The notes under the pieces were generated by a model. It saw nothing but the letters and a program-made list of their open reading frames with translations, did no database searches and was not told where the DNA came from. A stretch of 64,000 nucleotides of DNA from Actinomycetes bacterium. GTDB lineage: Bacteria; Actinomycetota; Aquicultoria; UBA3085; Oleimmundimicrobiaceae. The position numbers and the translations under genes are program-made. Where the stretch lies: assembly GCA_030614255.1 (NCBI GenBank), contig JAUWKI010000003.1:28003-92002 (forward strand), given 5' to 3'. This document shows, one piece after another, positions 1 to 10,299 of this stretch (its first letter is position 1; each line of letters starts with the position of its first letter).

Positions 1-2
1 AA

Positions 3-572
3 GGATTTAATCCTAGAGTTAAAATGTCATATGGACCTCCGCTTTCGGTTGGGGTAAGTAGTGAATCTGAATATATGGACATATTTTTAAACAACCATCT
101 TTCCTTGAAGGAGGTCGTGGATCTACTAAACATGGTTTTGCCCGATGGCTTGTACATCTATCGAGCAAAATATGTCTTACTGGATGAGCCATCGATAACA
201 AAATTTGTAAATTTTGCCGAATATCAGATAGAGGTTGCCGTACCATCATTGGGTGTTAGCGATATTAAAGATCGAATCGAGGAACTGTTTTCCAAAAAGG
301 AATTCAAGTTTGTAAAAAAGGGGAAAGAAAAAGTTTTACCGACAAAGCAGGCAGTTTCTCGCATTGAAATTAACTATTTTGAGTTGGGGAAGGCGACAAT
401 CAACGTCTTATTATCCATCGGGGACCTGGGGAGCGTGCGGCCCGAAGCGTTAATGAAATCGCTTTTTTCTAGACCTGATTGTGACGAGGACTATGTAATA
501 TTAAATATCCATCGCATTGGTTTGTATGCTAAAATCGGGGATGAATTTTATAGCCCCATTGATACGAGGTGA
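3..572 (+). CDS. TIGR03936/DUF2344 radical-SAM-associated protein, C-terminal part (5' end lies outside the window)
   Basis: Frame is open upstream of ATG 24 (GFNPRVKMSYGPPLSVGV...), typical DUF2344 N-terminal motif; located directly before rng as in many Gram-positives. Confidence 0.8.
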   Translation, partial: GFNPRVKMSYGPPLSVGVSSESEYMDIFLNNHLSLKEVVDLLNMVLPDGLYIYRAKYVLLDEPSITKFVNFAEYQIEVAVPSLGVSDIKDRIEELFSKKEFKFVKKGKEKVLPTKQAVSRIEINYFELGKATINVLLSIGDLGSVRPEALMKSLFSRPDCDEDYVILNIHRIGLYAKIGDEFYSPIDTR

Positions 573-587
573 AATAAGGGAATTACA

Positions 588-2099
588 ATGAAAGCAGAAA
601 TTAATGAAATAATGATTACCGCGGATGAAGATGAGGTCCGCGTAGCAATCGTCGAAGATGCAAAACTTGCTGAAATCTATATTGAACGCATCAACTTTCA
701 TTCCATTGTTGGAAATATTTATTTGGGGAGAGTAAAAGATGTCTTACCCGGGATGGAAGCTGCTTTTGTCGATGTTGGTTTGAGGAAGAGTAGTTTTTTA
801 TACGTCGACGAGGTGCTTTTTCCGGAAGAAGAGCTGGACCCCGCTTCTTTAAAAATACAACATATATTGAAGCAAGGTCAGGATATTTTGGTTCAGGTTG
901 TACGTGATCCCATGGGGACCAAAGGAGCAAGAGTTACTACGTTCATTAGTCTGGCAGGCAAATATCTTGTCTTGATGCCTTACAGTGACTCAGTTGGGGT
1001 TTCAAGGCGTCTCCCCGAAAAGGAAAAAACAAGGTTAAAGGAGCTTGGTCAGAAAATTAAGCCACGGAATATGGGCTTGATTGTAAGAACCGCCGCGGAG
1101 GATGCCGGGCTGGATGATTTAAAAAAGGATTTAAATTATCTGAAGCGGTTATGGAAAGAAATCAGAGCGAAGGCCAACCGAAGCAAGCCCCCGAAGTTGA
1201 TTCATTCAGAAGAAGAGCTGGCTTTAAAGATGGTTAGAGACGTATTTACTTCGGATTTCCAGCGTTTAATTATTGATTGTCCGACAAGGTATAAAAAAAT
1301 AATGAATTATTTGAAAAAATCAAATCCAGAGCTCAGAAGCAAAGTTCGATTATATAAAGACAGTATGTCTCTTTTTGATAAGTTTGACATTAACTCTCAA
1401 ATTGAAAATTCTTTAAACAGAAAGGTTTGGCTTCGCTCAGGTGGCTATATAAGTATCGACTCAACAGAGGCTCTTATAGCAATCGATGTGAACACAGGAA
1501 AGTATATCGGTAAGACCAGTCTGGGAGAGACGATACTTAAAACAAATCTTGAGGCGGCAGAAGAAATTGTGCGTCAAATTCGTCTTAGAGATATAGGAGG
1601 CATTATTGTTATAGATTTTATAGACATGATGGATTCGCGCCATAAAAAACGACTTTCTCAGACATTTAACGAAGCTCTTACTCAAGATCGGACGAAAAGC
1701 AAGGTTGTCGAAATATCCAAATTGGGTTTAGTTGAGATGACAAGAAAGAATGTTTCTGAAGGGATAATGGGAGTCTTGCATGAGAATTGTCCTTGTTGTA
1801 ACGGTACGGGCAAAATCTCTTCAGAGGAAACAATTTTCATAAATCTTAAGAGAAAACTATATGCGTATTGCGTATCACATTCAGAGAGAGCTTTTTTGTT
1901 TAAGCTGCACCCCGACGCAGCCGCCTTCATAACCGGCAAAAATCAGGAAGGTTTGCGAAGTCTGCGAAGGCGAACAAAGAAGACCATATATATCATCAAG
2001 AGTTTGGATATTTCACGTGATGAGTTTGAATTGGTTGCAGGAGGCCACAGGATTAGTGTAAAGAAAATTTTTGTAGATATGTCTAAATCTATGAATTGA
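588..2099 (+). CDS. rng: Ribonuclease E/G family
   Basis: S1-domain motif GNIYLGRVKDVLPGMEAAFVDVGL, IDVNTGKY, CPCCNGTGK zinc link. Confidence 0.95.
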   Translation: MKAEINEIMITADEDEVRVAIVEDAKLAEIYIERINFHSIVGNIYLGRVKDVLPGMEAAFVDVGLRKSSFLYVDEVLFPEEELDPASLKIQHILKQGQDILVQVVRDPMGTKGARVTTFISLAGKYLVLMPYSDSVGVSRRLPEKEKTRLKELGQKIKPRNMGLIVRTAAEDAGLDDLKKDLNYLKRLWKEIRAKANRSKPPKLIHSEEELALKMVRDVFTSDFQRLIIDCPTRYKKIMNYLKKSNPELRSKVRLYKDSMSLFDKFDINSQIENSLNRKVWLRSGGYISIDSTEALIAIDVNTGKYIGKTSLGETILKTNLEAAEEIVRQIRLRDIGGIIVIDFIDMMDSRHKKRLSQTFNEALTQDRTKSKVVEISKLGLVEMTRKNVSEGIMGVLHENCPCCNGTGKISSEETIFINLKRKLYAYCVSHSERAFLFKLHPDAAAFITGKNQEGLRSLRRRTKKTIYIIKSLDISRDEFELVAGGHRISVKKIFVDMSKSMN

Positions 2100-2159
2100 C
2101 ATGGAAAGATTCGTGCGATATTATTAGTGGCTGTGTAAACATAAAAGGGGGAGCTTACT

Positions 2160-2717
2160 CTGTACGCGTTAATTAAATCCGGAGGAAAACAGTATAAAGT
2201 TAAAGCTGGTGATGTTGTGTTACTTGAAAAGGTTGAGGGCAAAGCTGGCGATTCAGTCGAATTAAAAGATATAGTTTTTGTGTCAGATGAAGATAAAAAA
2301 GTAGTGAAACCCGATGCTCTATCTAAGGCCAATGTTAAAGGTACTATCATTGAACAGGCAAAAGGTAACAAGATAATTGTTTATAAACACAAAGCTAAAA
2401 AGGGTTATCGAAGGAAGAGGGGTCACCGTCAGCTTTTAACTAAAGTAAAAATAGATGAGATTATACTCGGCGAGAAAAAATCCAAGGCTTTAGAAAAACC
2501 GAAGAAGACAGTTGTGAAGAAGACAACAAAAGCCGCATTAGAGAAGAAAGAAGCTAAAGAGAAAAAGGTACAGAAGAAGGTTGCGTCTAAACCGGCCACA
2601 AAAGTAGCGGTTAAGACAACTGCAAAAAAGGAAACGAAAAAACCTGCGAAGTCAGTGAAGTCGTCAACCAAAAAGTCTTCATCAAGCAAAGGAAAGACTG
2701 CTTCGAAATCTAAATAA
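2160..2717 (+). CDS. rplU: 50S ribosomal protein L21 with long basic C-terminal extension; apparent CTG start
   Basis: (L)YALIKSGGKQYKVKAGDVVLLEKVEG... KAKKGYRRKRGHRQ; true N-terminus lies upstream of the ORF-track start (2217); SD AGGGGGAG at 2146-2153. Confidence 0.9.
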   Translation: MYALIKSGGKQYKVKAGDVVLLEKVEGKAGDSVELKDIVFVSDEDKKVVKPDALSKANVKGTIIEQAKGNKIIVYKHKAKKGYRRKRGHRQLLTKVKIDEIILGEKKSKALEKPKKTVVKKTTKAALEKKEAKEKKVQKKVASKPATKVAVKTTAKKETKKPAKSVKSSTKKSSSSKGKTASKSK

Positions 2718-2738
2718 CTTATCTGAAATGCTTTTTCT

Positions 2739-2768
2739 TTGACAAAAGACTGCAATTTTTGTTAAAAT
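2739..2768 (+). promoter_or_regulatory. Candidate sigma70-type promoter for rpmA-obgE
   Basis: TTGACA (2739-2744), 18 nt spacer, TAAAAT (2763-2768). Confidence 0.55.
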
Positions 2769-2799
2769 CTTTATGGAAGATTTTTTTGGAGGAATTTAA

Positions 2800-3054
2800 A
2801 TGGCTCATAAAAAAGGACTAGGAAGTACCCGAAACGGAAGAGACAGCAATTCACAAAGACTGGGCGTAAAAAGGTTCGGCGGTCAGTTTGTTACTGCTGG
2901 AAGCATCATCGTTAGACAGAGAGGAACCAAATTTAAGCCGGGCTTAAATGTTGGCCTTGGTTGCGATGATACCCTTTTTGCAAAGGTTGATGGCACTGTT
3001 AGGTTTTACAAGAGCAAAAATAACAAGAAGATAGACGTTATAGATAACGCTTAA
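2800..3054 (+). CDS. rpmA: 50S ribosomal protein L27
   Basis: [29 protein letters not shown]. Confidence 0.97.
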   Translation: MAHKKGLGSTRNGRDSNSQRLGVKRFGGQFVTAGSIIVRQRGTKFKPGLNVGLGCDDTLFAKVDGTVRFYKSKNNKKIDVIDNA

Positions 3055-3109
3055 CAATAGATTAAAAAGTAGAACTTAACATTTGTATTCAAGAGGTTCT
3101 GACCTTTGA

Positions 3110-4444
<1,335 letters not shown>

Positions 4445-4468
4445 ATTAATTGCGTTAAGGAGAGCAAA

Positions 4469-5590
4469 GTGAAAAAGTGTCTTAATGGTCAGAAAAAGAT
4501 TGTTGTTAAGATAGGGACGAGTTTAATTGCAACCTCTTCTGGTCGGTTGAATTCAGACTGGATAGAGAGTTTGGTTAATCAAGTGGCTGCTTTAAAGAAA
4601 CAAGGACACCAAGTTCTTATCGTAACATCTGGCGCGATTGCGGCTGGAGTCGAAGGATTGGGGTTAAAATGTCGGCCTAAGGAAATTCCCGAGCTTCAAG
4701 CGGCTGCTTCTGTCGGGCAAGGTTTGCTGATTGAACGCTATGCCAATCTTTTTAACAAATTTGGTTTTAAGGTTGGACAGGTTCTCGTGACTCAGTTTGA
4801 TATTACTCATCGTCAGCAATATTTAAATACCAGAAATACTCTTAATAAGCTCTTTGAACTGGGAATTATTCCAATCGTAAATGAGAACGATACCACGGCA
4901 ACAGACGAGATAAAGTTCGGTGATAACGATACATTGGCTGCATTGGTGGCTAGTTTGGTCAAAGCTGATCTCCTAATCTTACTTTCAGATATCGATGGTC
5001 TTCATACGGCTGACCCTCGTCTAAGCGGTGACGCAAAACCTGTTCGCGAAGTGGCGGTTATAACTCCAGAGATTGAGTCGTTGGCTGGTGACGCGGGGAC
5101 GAAATTTGGTTCCGGTGGCATGGTCACGAAAATTCAAGCTGGCAAAATTGCAACATTTTCGGGTGTTTGCATGATTATAGCGGATGGAAGAAAGTCCAAC
5201 GTTGTTCTCGATGTGGTCGAAGGAAAATCAATAGGCACTGTCTTTCTTCCCCGGAAGAAAAGAGTTTCAAGCAAAAAGCTCTGGATAGTATTTGGTCGCA
5301 CACCTAGAGGAAAAGTAAAGGTGGATGATGGTGCGAAAAAAGCCATAATTGAGGGCGGAAAAAGTTTGCTTCCAGCAGGAGTAGTTGATTGTTCCGGAAA
5401 ATTTGATGTCGGGGATGCGATAGATATTGTAGATTCTGTCGATGAAACTTTTGCGAAGGGTCTTACGAATTTTGGCTTTGAGGAGATTAAAACAATCAAG
5501 GGCCTAAAGAGAAGCGAGATTGTAAAGAAGCTTTCAGGTGAGCCAAGTGTAGAGATAGTTCACAGGGACTGCCTGGTAATTTTAGAGTAG
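4469..5590 (+). CDS. proB: Glutamate 5-kinase with C-terminal PUA domain
   Basis: [32 protein letters not shown]. Confidence 0.95.
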   Translation: MKKCLNGQKKIVVKIGTSLIATSSGRLNSDWIESLVNQVAALKKQGHQVLIVTSGAIAAGVEGLGLKCRPKEIPELQAAASVGQGLLIERYANLFNKFGFKVGQVLVTQFDITHRQQYLNTRNTLNKLFELGIIPIVNENDTTATDEIKFGDNDTLAALVASLVKADLLILLSDIDGLHTADPRLSGDAKPVREVAVITPEIESLAGDAGTKFGSGGMVTKIQAGKIATFSGVCMIIADGRKSNVVLDVVEGKSIGTVFLPRKKRVSSKKLWIVFGRTPRGKVKVDDGAKKAIIEGGKSLLPAGVVDCSGKFDVGDAIDIVDSVDETFAKGLTNFGFEEIKTIKGLKRSEIVKKLSGEPSVEIVHRDCLVILE

Positions 5591-5676
5591 AAAGTTAAAA
5601 GTGGAAAGTTTAATATAGAAGCTTAAGTCCGTCTAGTAATATTATTGCGAAAGTAAGATTATTTTGGAGGCAAGAT

Positions 5677-6924
5677 ATGAGCGAAGTTTTAGAGCTGGGA
5701 AAGAGAGCCAAGAAGGCATCGGTAAAACTCGCAAATGTTTCTACCGAGTTGAAGAATCGTGCGTTAAATGCTATGGCGGATGCGCTAATCGTAAATGCCA
5801 AAGAAATTATCAAGGCCAATAAAAAAGATTTAGAAGAGGGCAAAAGGAGAAATATTTCCACGGCACTAATGGATCGTCTGCTTTTAAACGAAGCTCGCAT
5901 TGAAGATATGGCAAGAGATCTCAAAGAGGTCGCTTTTTTGAAAGATCCGGTCGGTGAATTAGTAAAAGGGCGGAAATTGCCGAACGAGCTTGAAGTGTTG
6001 CAGGTCAGAGTCCCGTTGGGTGTAGTTGGTTTAATTTATGAAGCGAGGCCAAATGTAACCGTTGATGCGGCGGGTCTCTGTATCAAGTCAGGTAATGCCA
6101 TTATATTACGAGGTGGTTCGGTGGCCATAAATTCAAACCTTGCTCTGACCGACATTATCGCTGATGCTGGAGTCAAAGAAGGGCTTCCTGAAAATTGTAT
6201 CCAATCCATTTCAACAGCGGATAGGGCAGCTGTCACAGAGTTGATGAAGATGCATGGCTACGTCGATGTCTTAATTCCTCGTGGAGGAGCATCTCTGATT
6301 CAATCCGTAATTAAGAATTCAACGGTTCCGGTCATTGAGACGGGAGTTGGCAATTGCCATATATTTATAGATAAATCGGCAAATCTGAATATGGCCAAAG
6401 AAATTGTAGTAAATGCCAAATGTCAGCGTCCCGGTGTCTGCAATGCGGCGGAGACGTTGTTGGTTCACAAAGATGTGGCCGAAAAGTTTCTTCCTGGGAT
6501 TTTACGAAAGCTTCAGGAAAGAGATGTCGAAATTTTCGGATGTCCTATTACACACTCTATCTGCTCGGATGTAAATGAAGCGACTGAGGATGACTGGAAA
6601 ACTGAGTATTTAGATTTAAAAATGGCTGTTAAGATTGTCCCATCCCTAAATGAAGCTATCTTACATATTCAAAAGTATGGGACAAATCACTCCGAGGCGA
6701 TAGTGACCGAAGATTACTCTGCGGCTAAAAGTTTTACCGAGGAAGTCGATGCCGCTGCAGTATATGTAAATGCCTCAACGCGTTTTACCGATGGCGGACA
6801 GTATGGTTTGGGGGCCGAGATGGGTATAAGTACTCAAAAGCTTCACGCAAGGGGTCCAATGGGGCTTGAGGCGTTGACTTCAACAAAGTATGTAATCTAC
6901 GGAAAAGGACAGATTCGCTCCTAG
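5677..6924 (+). CDS. proA: Gamma-glutamyl phosphate reductase
   Basis: VPLGVVGLIYEARPNVTVDAAGLCIKSGNAIILRGGS; adjacent to proB. Confidence 0.96.
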   Translation: MSEVLELGKRAKKASVKLANVSTELKNRALNAMADALIVNAKEIIKANKKDLEEGKRRNISTALMDRLLLNEARIEDMARDLKEVAFLKDPVGELVKGRKLPNELEVLQVRVPLGVVGLIYEARPNVTVDAAGLCIKSGNAIILRGGSVAINSNLALTDIIADAGVKEGLPENCIQSISTADRAAVTELMKMHGYVDVLIPRGGASLIQSVIKNSTVPVIETGVGNCHIFIDKSANLNMAKEIVVNAKCQRPGVCNAAETLLVHKDVAEKFLPGILRKLQERDVEIFGCPITHSICSDVNEATEDDWKTEYLDLKMAVKIVPSLNEAILHIQKYGTNHSEAIVTEDYSAAKSFTEEVDAAAVYVNASTRFTDGGQYGLGAEMGISTQKLHARGPMGLEALTSTKYVIYGKGQIRS

Positions 6925-6956
6925 ATATTGGCAAATGCTTGCCCGCCTCTGGCGGG

Positions 6957-7026
6957 GCAGATGGCTGATGGCTGATGGCTTATGGCAGATGGCTGATGGC
7001 TGATAGCAGATGGCAGATGGCTAATA
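6957..7026. repeat. Degenerate heptamer array (10 units of GCWKATR)
   Basis: gcagatg gctgatg gctgatg gcttatg gcagatg gctgatg gctgata gcagatg gcagatg gctaata. Confidence 0.9.
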
Positions 7027-7146
7027 GTAAATAAATGGGTAATGGGTAAAGTAAATAAACTAAAAGAGGAGAGCACGGAGCATAGAGCTTAGAAAAAGTT
7101 AACAAGCAAACTCCCGACTATCGACTAACAGACTACCGACTGATGG

Positions 7147-7202
7147 GCTGATAGCAGATGGCTTATGGCTGATAGCTGATGGCAGATGGCTTATGGCTGA
7201 TA
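7147..7202. repeat. Degenerate heptamer array (8 units)
   Basis: gctgata gcagatg gcttatg gctgata gctgatg gcagatg gcttatg gctgata. Confidence 0.9.
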
Positions 7203-7313
7203 GAAAGTTGAGAGGGTAAAGGAAAAAACCAACAAACTACCGACTCCTCACTACGGACTACCGACTGATGGGCTGATGGTTTAGAAAGAGTTATTATAGT
7301 AAAATTGTTTTAG

Positions 7314-7958
7314 GTGATCACATTGCTCCAAAAAAGACCAATTAAAATCGGTATAATGGGTGGAACTTTTGACCCCATTCACAATGGTCATCTGGTTACG
7401 GCCGAAGAAGCTTTAATCCAATTTGAATTGGATAAAGTGGTTTTTGTGCCCGCGGGATATCCTCCTCACAAGGAAGTAAGGAAGTCTTTGGACCCGGTTG
7501 AACGTTATCTTATGACAGTCATTGCAACGGCTTCGAATCCGGACTTTGAAGTGTCAAGGATTGAGGTAGATAGAAAAGGTCCATCATATACGATAGACAC
7601 CGTTCGTGAGTTTAGGAAAGTTTATGGAGTTGAGGCGGAGATATTCTTTATTACCGGAGCCGATGCAATGCTTGAGATTATTACCTGGAAAGACGCGGAC
7701 GAGCTAGCCAAAATGTGTAAATTTATTGCCGCAACTCGCCCGGGATATTGTCTAAGGAAATTTGAGGAACTTCACGTTCTACCTTACGAAAACAAAGAAC
7801 CTGAGCCCGGCAAACTAAAGATACATATAATGGAGATACCGGCGCTTGCAATCTCCTCAACCGATATCAGACGACGCGTTTCACAGGGCTATCCCATACG
7901 TTATCTTGTTCCGGAGGGAGTTGTAAATTATGTTCTTAAACGCGAATTTTATAGGTGA
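7314..7958 (+). CDS. nadD: Nicotinate-nucleotide adenylyltransferase
   Basis: IGIMGGTFDPIHNGHLVTAEEA; ISSTDIRRRV. Confidence 0.95.
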   Translation: MITLLQKRPIKIGIMGGTFDPIHNGHLVTAEEALIQFELDKVVFVPAGYPPHKEVRKSLDPVERYLMTVIATASNPDFEVSRIEVDRKGPSYTIDTVREFRKVYGVEAEIFFITGADAMLEIITWKDADELAKMCKFIAATRPGYCLRKFEELHVLPYENKEPEPGKLKIHIMEIPALAISSTDIRRRVSQGYPIRYLVPEGVVNYVLKREFYR

Positions 7959-7964
7959 TTTTAT

Positions 7965-8549
7965 TTGAGATACAGCAAAGAAGAAATTTTAGATTTGCTT
8001 GCCAATTGGTTGGATGAAGAGTTCTTTACCCACAGTTTAAGGGTTAGAGATATGGCTAAGGGGATGGCCGAAAAATTTGGAGTTGACACGGAAAAAGCGG
8101 CTCTTGCTGGTTTGCTTCACGATTATGGAAAAGGCATAAAAGAAATCGATATAATTTCCGAGGCAAAAAAACTCAATATTCCCGTGGGTTATATCGAAGA
8201 AAGCGACCCATATTTACTTCACGCACCCGTCGGAGCAGAATTAATATCTTCCCAACTGGGAATCGATGACTCTAATATTATAAATGCGGTGAGTCGGCAT
8301 ACCGTGGGGGAGCCATCCATGTCTAAGTTGGATATGATAGTATATATAGCTGATATGGTTGAGCCGGCTCGCACTTTTTCTGGTCTGGAAAAAATCAGAG
8401 ATTTTGATGGAAAACGGCTGATTGAAGTCTTTGAGTTGGCATATACTCATACGCTTTGTCACTTGGTAAGAAGAAAGAAACTAATTCATCCTAAAACATT
8501 TGAGGTTTGGAATTGGATTCAACTGGTGAGGATAGAAGAAGGACATTAA
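7965..8549 (+). CDS. yqeK: HD-domain protein YqeK (bis(5'-nucleosyl)-tetraphosphatase family)
   Basis: HSLRVRDMAKGMAEKFG, LAGLLHDYGKG, ISRHT-like motif; follows nadD. Confidence 0.92.
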   Translation: MRYSKEEILDLLANWLDEEFFTHSLRVRDMAKGMAEKFGVDTEKAALAGLLHDYGKGIKEIDIISEAKKLNIPVGYIEESDPYLLHAPVGAELISSQLGIDDSNIINAVSRHTVGEPSMSKLDMIVYIADMVEPARTFSGLEKIRDFDGKRLIEVFELAYTHTLCHLVRRKKLIHPKTFEVWNWIQLVRIEEGH

Positions 8550-9613
8550 AAAAAGATTCCAGAGCAAGCAAAAGGCGGGAAAAAAAGCAAAAATTAAGAC
8601 GCCGAATTATGCTTATTGTTGGCGCTACGCTAATCGTTGCTTTGCTTATCGGGGTAGTTGGTTCTCATTTCTTTGGAGATGGAGATGCCGATAATCTTGC
8701 TACCTCAAACTCTTCGGCTACAACTTCGAATAAGAATGCTAAAGTGGATGACTCTTCCTCGAAACCGGAGCTTGGTGACTCAGTCATTTTCCTGGTAATG
8801 GGCGTACAAGACGAGAATGGCGAAGAACTTGTGGTTGAAACGCTGGCCCTATTTTGTGATTTAAAAGCGGGCATTTTAAATGGGATATCTGTTCCAAAAG
8901 ATACTATTATTGAGATTCCGGGGTTAGGTTTTGAAAGAGTTAGCGAGATGCTTTCTTTAAAGAAGGATTCAACAGCAGTATCTGCCGTTCAAAATCTTTT
9001 CGGGGTCGAGCTTCATGGCTATGCAAAATTAGACCTTTTTGATCTCGAGAGAATTATGGATAAGAACGATTTTGAAAAAGTATTTGATAAGGCAAAAAGT
9101 TCGGATATTATATCGGAGCATCAAGAGAAGATATCATTGGCAATTGCCTCGATGGATCACCATGAAGATATAAATATTTTGCCCCTTCCCGTAAAAAATC
9201 ATGCGGTGGGAGATAAAATCTATTATGAGCCCAACAGAGAAGAGCTGGAAGGACTGCTCGCACGTCTTTGGGGAGTAGAAGTTGAACAGTCTGAGAAAAC
9301 AAAGGTTATGGTTTTAAATGGATGTGGGGTTCCCGGAGTTGCGGGAGAAGTTGCGGATAAGCTGATAAATATGGGATACCAGGTAGTGGGCACAAAAAAT
9401 GCGGATAATTTCAGTTACAAAGAGACTCAAATATTAGTTTATGGCGACAATGATGATGCCGCAAACGACATTCAGAAAGCGTTGGGGGTAGGTATAATTA
9501 TCGATCGGGCCATCACCCAGGAAGTAACTGATATTGTTGTGGTCGTGGGGAAAGATTATAATTTTGATGAAGAGCAAGATTCTGACGAAGATTTTCATGA
9601 GGAAGCAAATTAA
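8507..9613 (+). CDS. Membrane protein with degenerate LCP-like region and C-terminal LytR_C domain
   Basis: Single TM; IPGLGFERVSEML; VMVLNGCGVPGVAGEVADKLINMGYQVVGTKNADNF typical of LytR_C. Confidence 0.75.
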   Translation: MELDSTGEDRRRTLKKDSRASKRREKKQKLRRRIMLIVGATLIVALLIGVVGSHFFGDGDADNLATSNSSATTSNKNAKVDDSSSKPELGDSVIFLVMGVQDENGEELVVETLALFCDLKAGILNGISVPKDTIIEIPGLGFERVSEMLSLKKDSTAVSAVQNLFGVELHGYAKLDLFDLERIMDKNDFEKVFDKAKSSDIISEHQEKISLAIASMDHHEDINILPLPVKNHAVGDKIYYEPNREELEGLLARLWGVEVEQSEKTKVMVLNGCGVPGVAGEVADKLINMGYQVVGTKNADNFSYKETQILVYGDNDDAANDIQKALGVGIIIDRAITQEVTDIVVVVGKDYNFDEEQDSDEDFHEEAN

Positions 9614-10004
9614 GCAAGGAGGCGATTGTTTACTGAACGCTAAAGAAATTGCGAGGATGGCTGCGGATGCGGCGGTCGGCAAAAAAGCTGAAGACATCAT
9701 CATTTTAGACTTGAGCGATCTGTTGGGAATTGTCGATTACTTTGTAATCTGTGAAGGTAAAAATGATCGACAGGTTGATTACATTTCGGACTCAATTAAA
9801 GAAGAGTTGAGAAAAGACAGAGTAAAACCGTTCGGGGTTGAAGGAAATGGTAGAGCAGGATGGGTTTTGCTCGACTATGGCAGCGTGGTTATTCACGTAT
9901 TTACAACTGAGGTGAGACAGTACTATCAAATTGAGCGTCTCTGGAAAGATGCGCCTCAACTTGAGTGGGAAGAAACTTCCCGGCAAAAAGCAAACGCAGA
10001 ATAA
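9597..10004 (+). CDS. rsfS: Ribosome silencing factor RsfS (start uncertain: ATG 9597 or CTG 9633)
   Basis: LNAKEIARMAADAAVGKKAEDIIILDLSDLLGIVDYFVICEG; SD AAGGAGG at 9616-9622. Confidence 0.9.
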   Translation: MRKQIKQGGDCLLNAKEIARMAADAAVGKKAEDIIILDLSDLLGIVDYFVICEGKNDRQVDYISDSIKEELRKDRVKPFGVEGNGRAGWVLLDYGSVVIHVFTTEVRQYYQIERLWKDAPQLEWEETSRQKANAE

Positions 10005-10006
10005 TA

Positions 10007-10035
10007 TTGACATAGTTAAGCTGCTTTTATATAAT
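10007..10035 (+). promoter_or_regulatory. Near-perfect sigma70-type promoter for the T-box/tRNA-Ala transcript
   Basis: TTGACA (10007-10012), 17 nt spacer, TATAAT (10030-10035). Confidence 0.85.
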
Positions 10036-10224
10036 AATTTGGCAATTAAATACGGAGCTTTGAAGAAGAGCAGTAGACCTTAGACAAGATTTTAGAGAGT
10101 TGGGATGGTGGAAACCAATATCTGGTCGAGTCGAATTTATCTCTAAGCTTGGAGCTAAAAGTCATTGTGCTATTAAGCTTCGCGTTTAGTAAACATTAAG
10201 TCACCAAAAGAGAGCGAGTTTTGT

Positions 10225-10299
10225 GGGGATGTAGCTCAGTGGGAGAGCGCCTCCTTGGCGTGGAGGAGGCCGAGGGTTCAATCCCCTCCATCTCCACCA
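10225..10299 (+). tRNA. tRNA-Ala (GGC), CCA encoded
   Basis: Acceptor GGGGATG/CATCTCC with G3:U70, D-arm GCTC/GAGC, anticodon stem CCTCC/GGAGG with loop TTGGCGT, T-arm GAGGG/CCCTC, ACCA. Confidence 0.95.

Noticed and set aside
2217-2219. GTG 2217 as the rplU start (ORF track)
   Set aside because: It would delete conserved L21 residues YALIKSGGKQYKVKAGDV present just upstream in frame.
2429-2755. 108-aa minus-strand ORF opposite rplU
   Set aside because: Antisense of the Lys-rich L21 tail, no RBS or family resemblance.
5134-5499. 121-aa minus-strand ORF over proB and similar antisense ORFs (e.g. 21293-21745, 30530-30928, 49620-49994)
   Set aside because: They overlap strongly conserved sense genes and show no recognisable family; consistent with chance open frames.
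6957-7203. Possible CRISPR array
   Set aside because: The repeat unit is 7 bp, tandem, with no spacers of constant length and no cas genes nearby.
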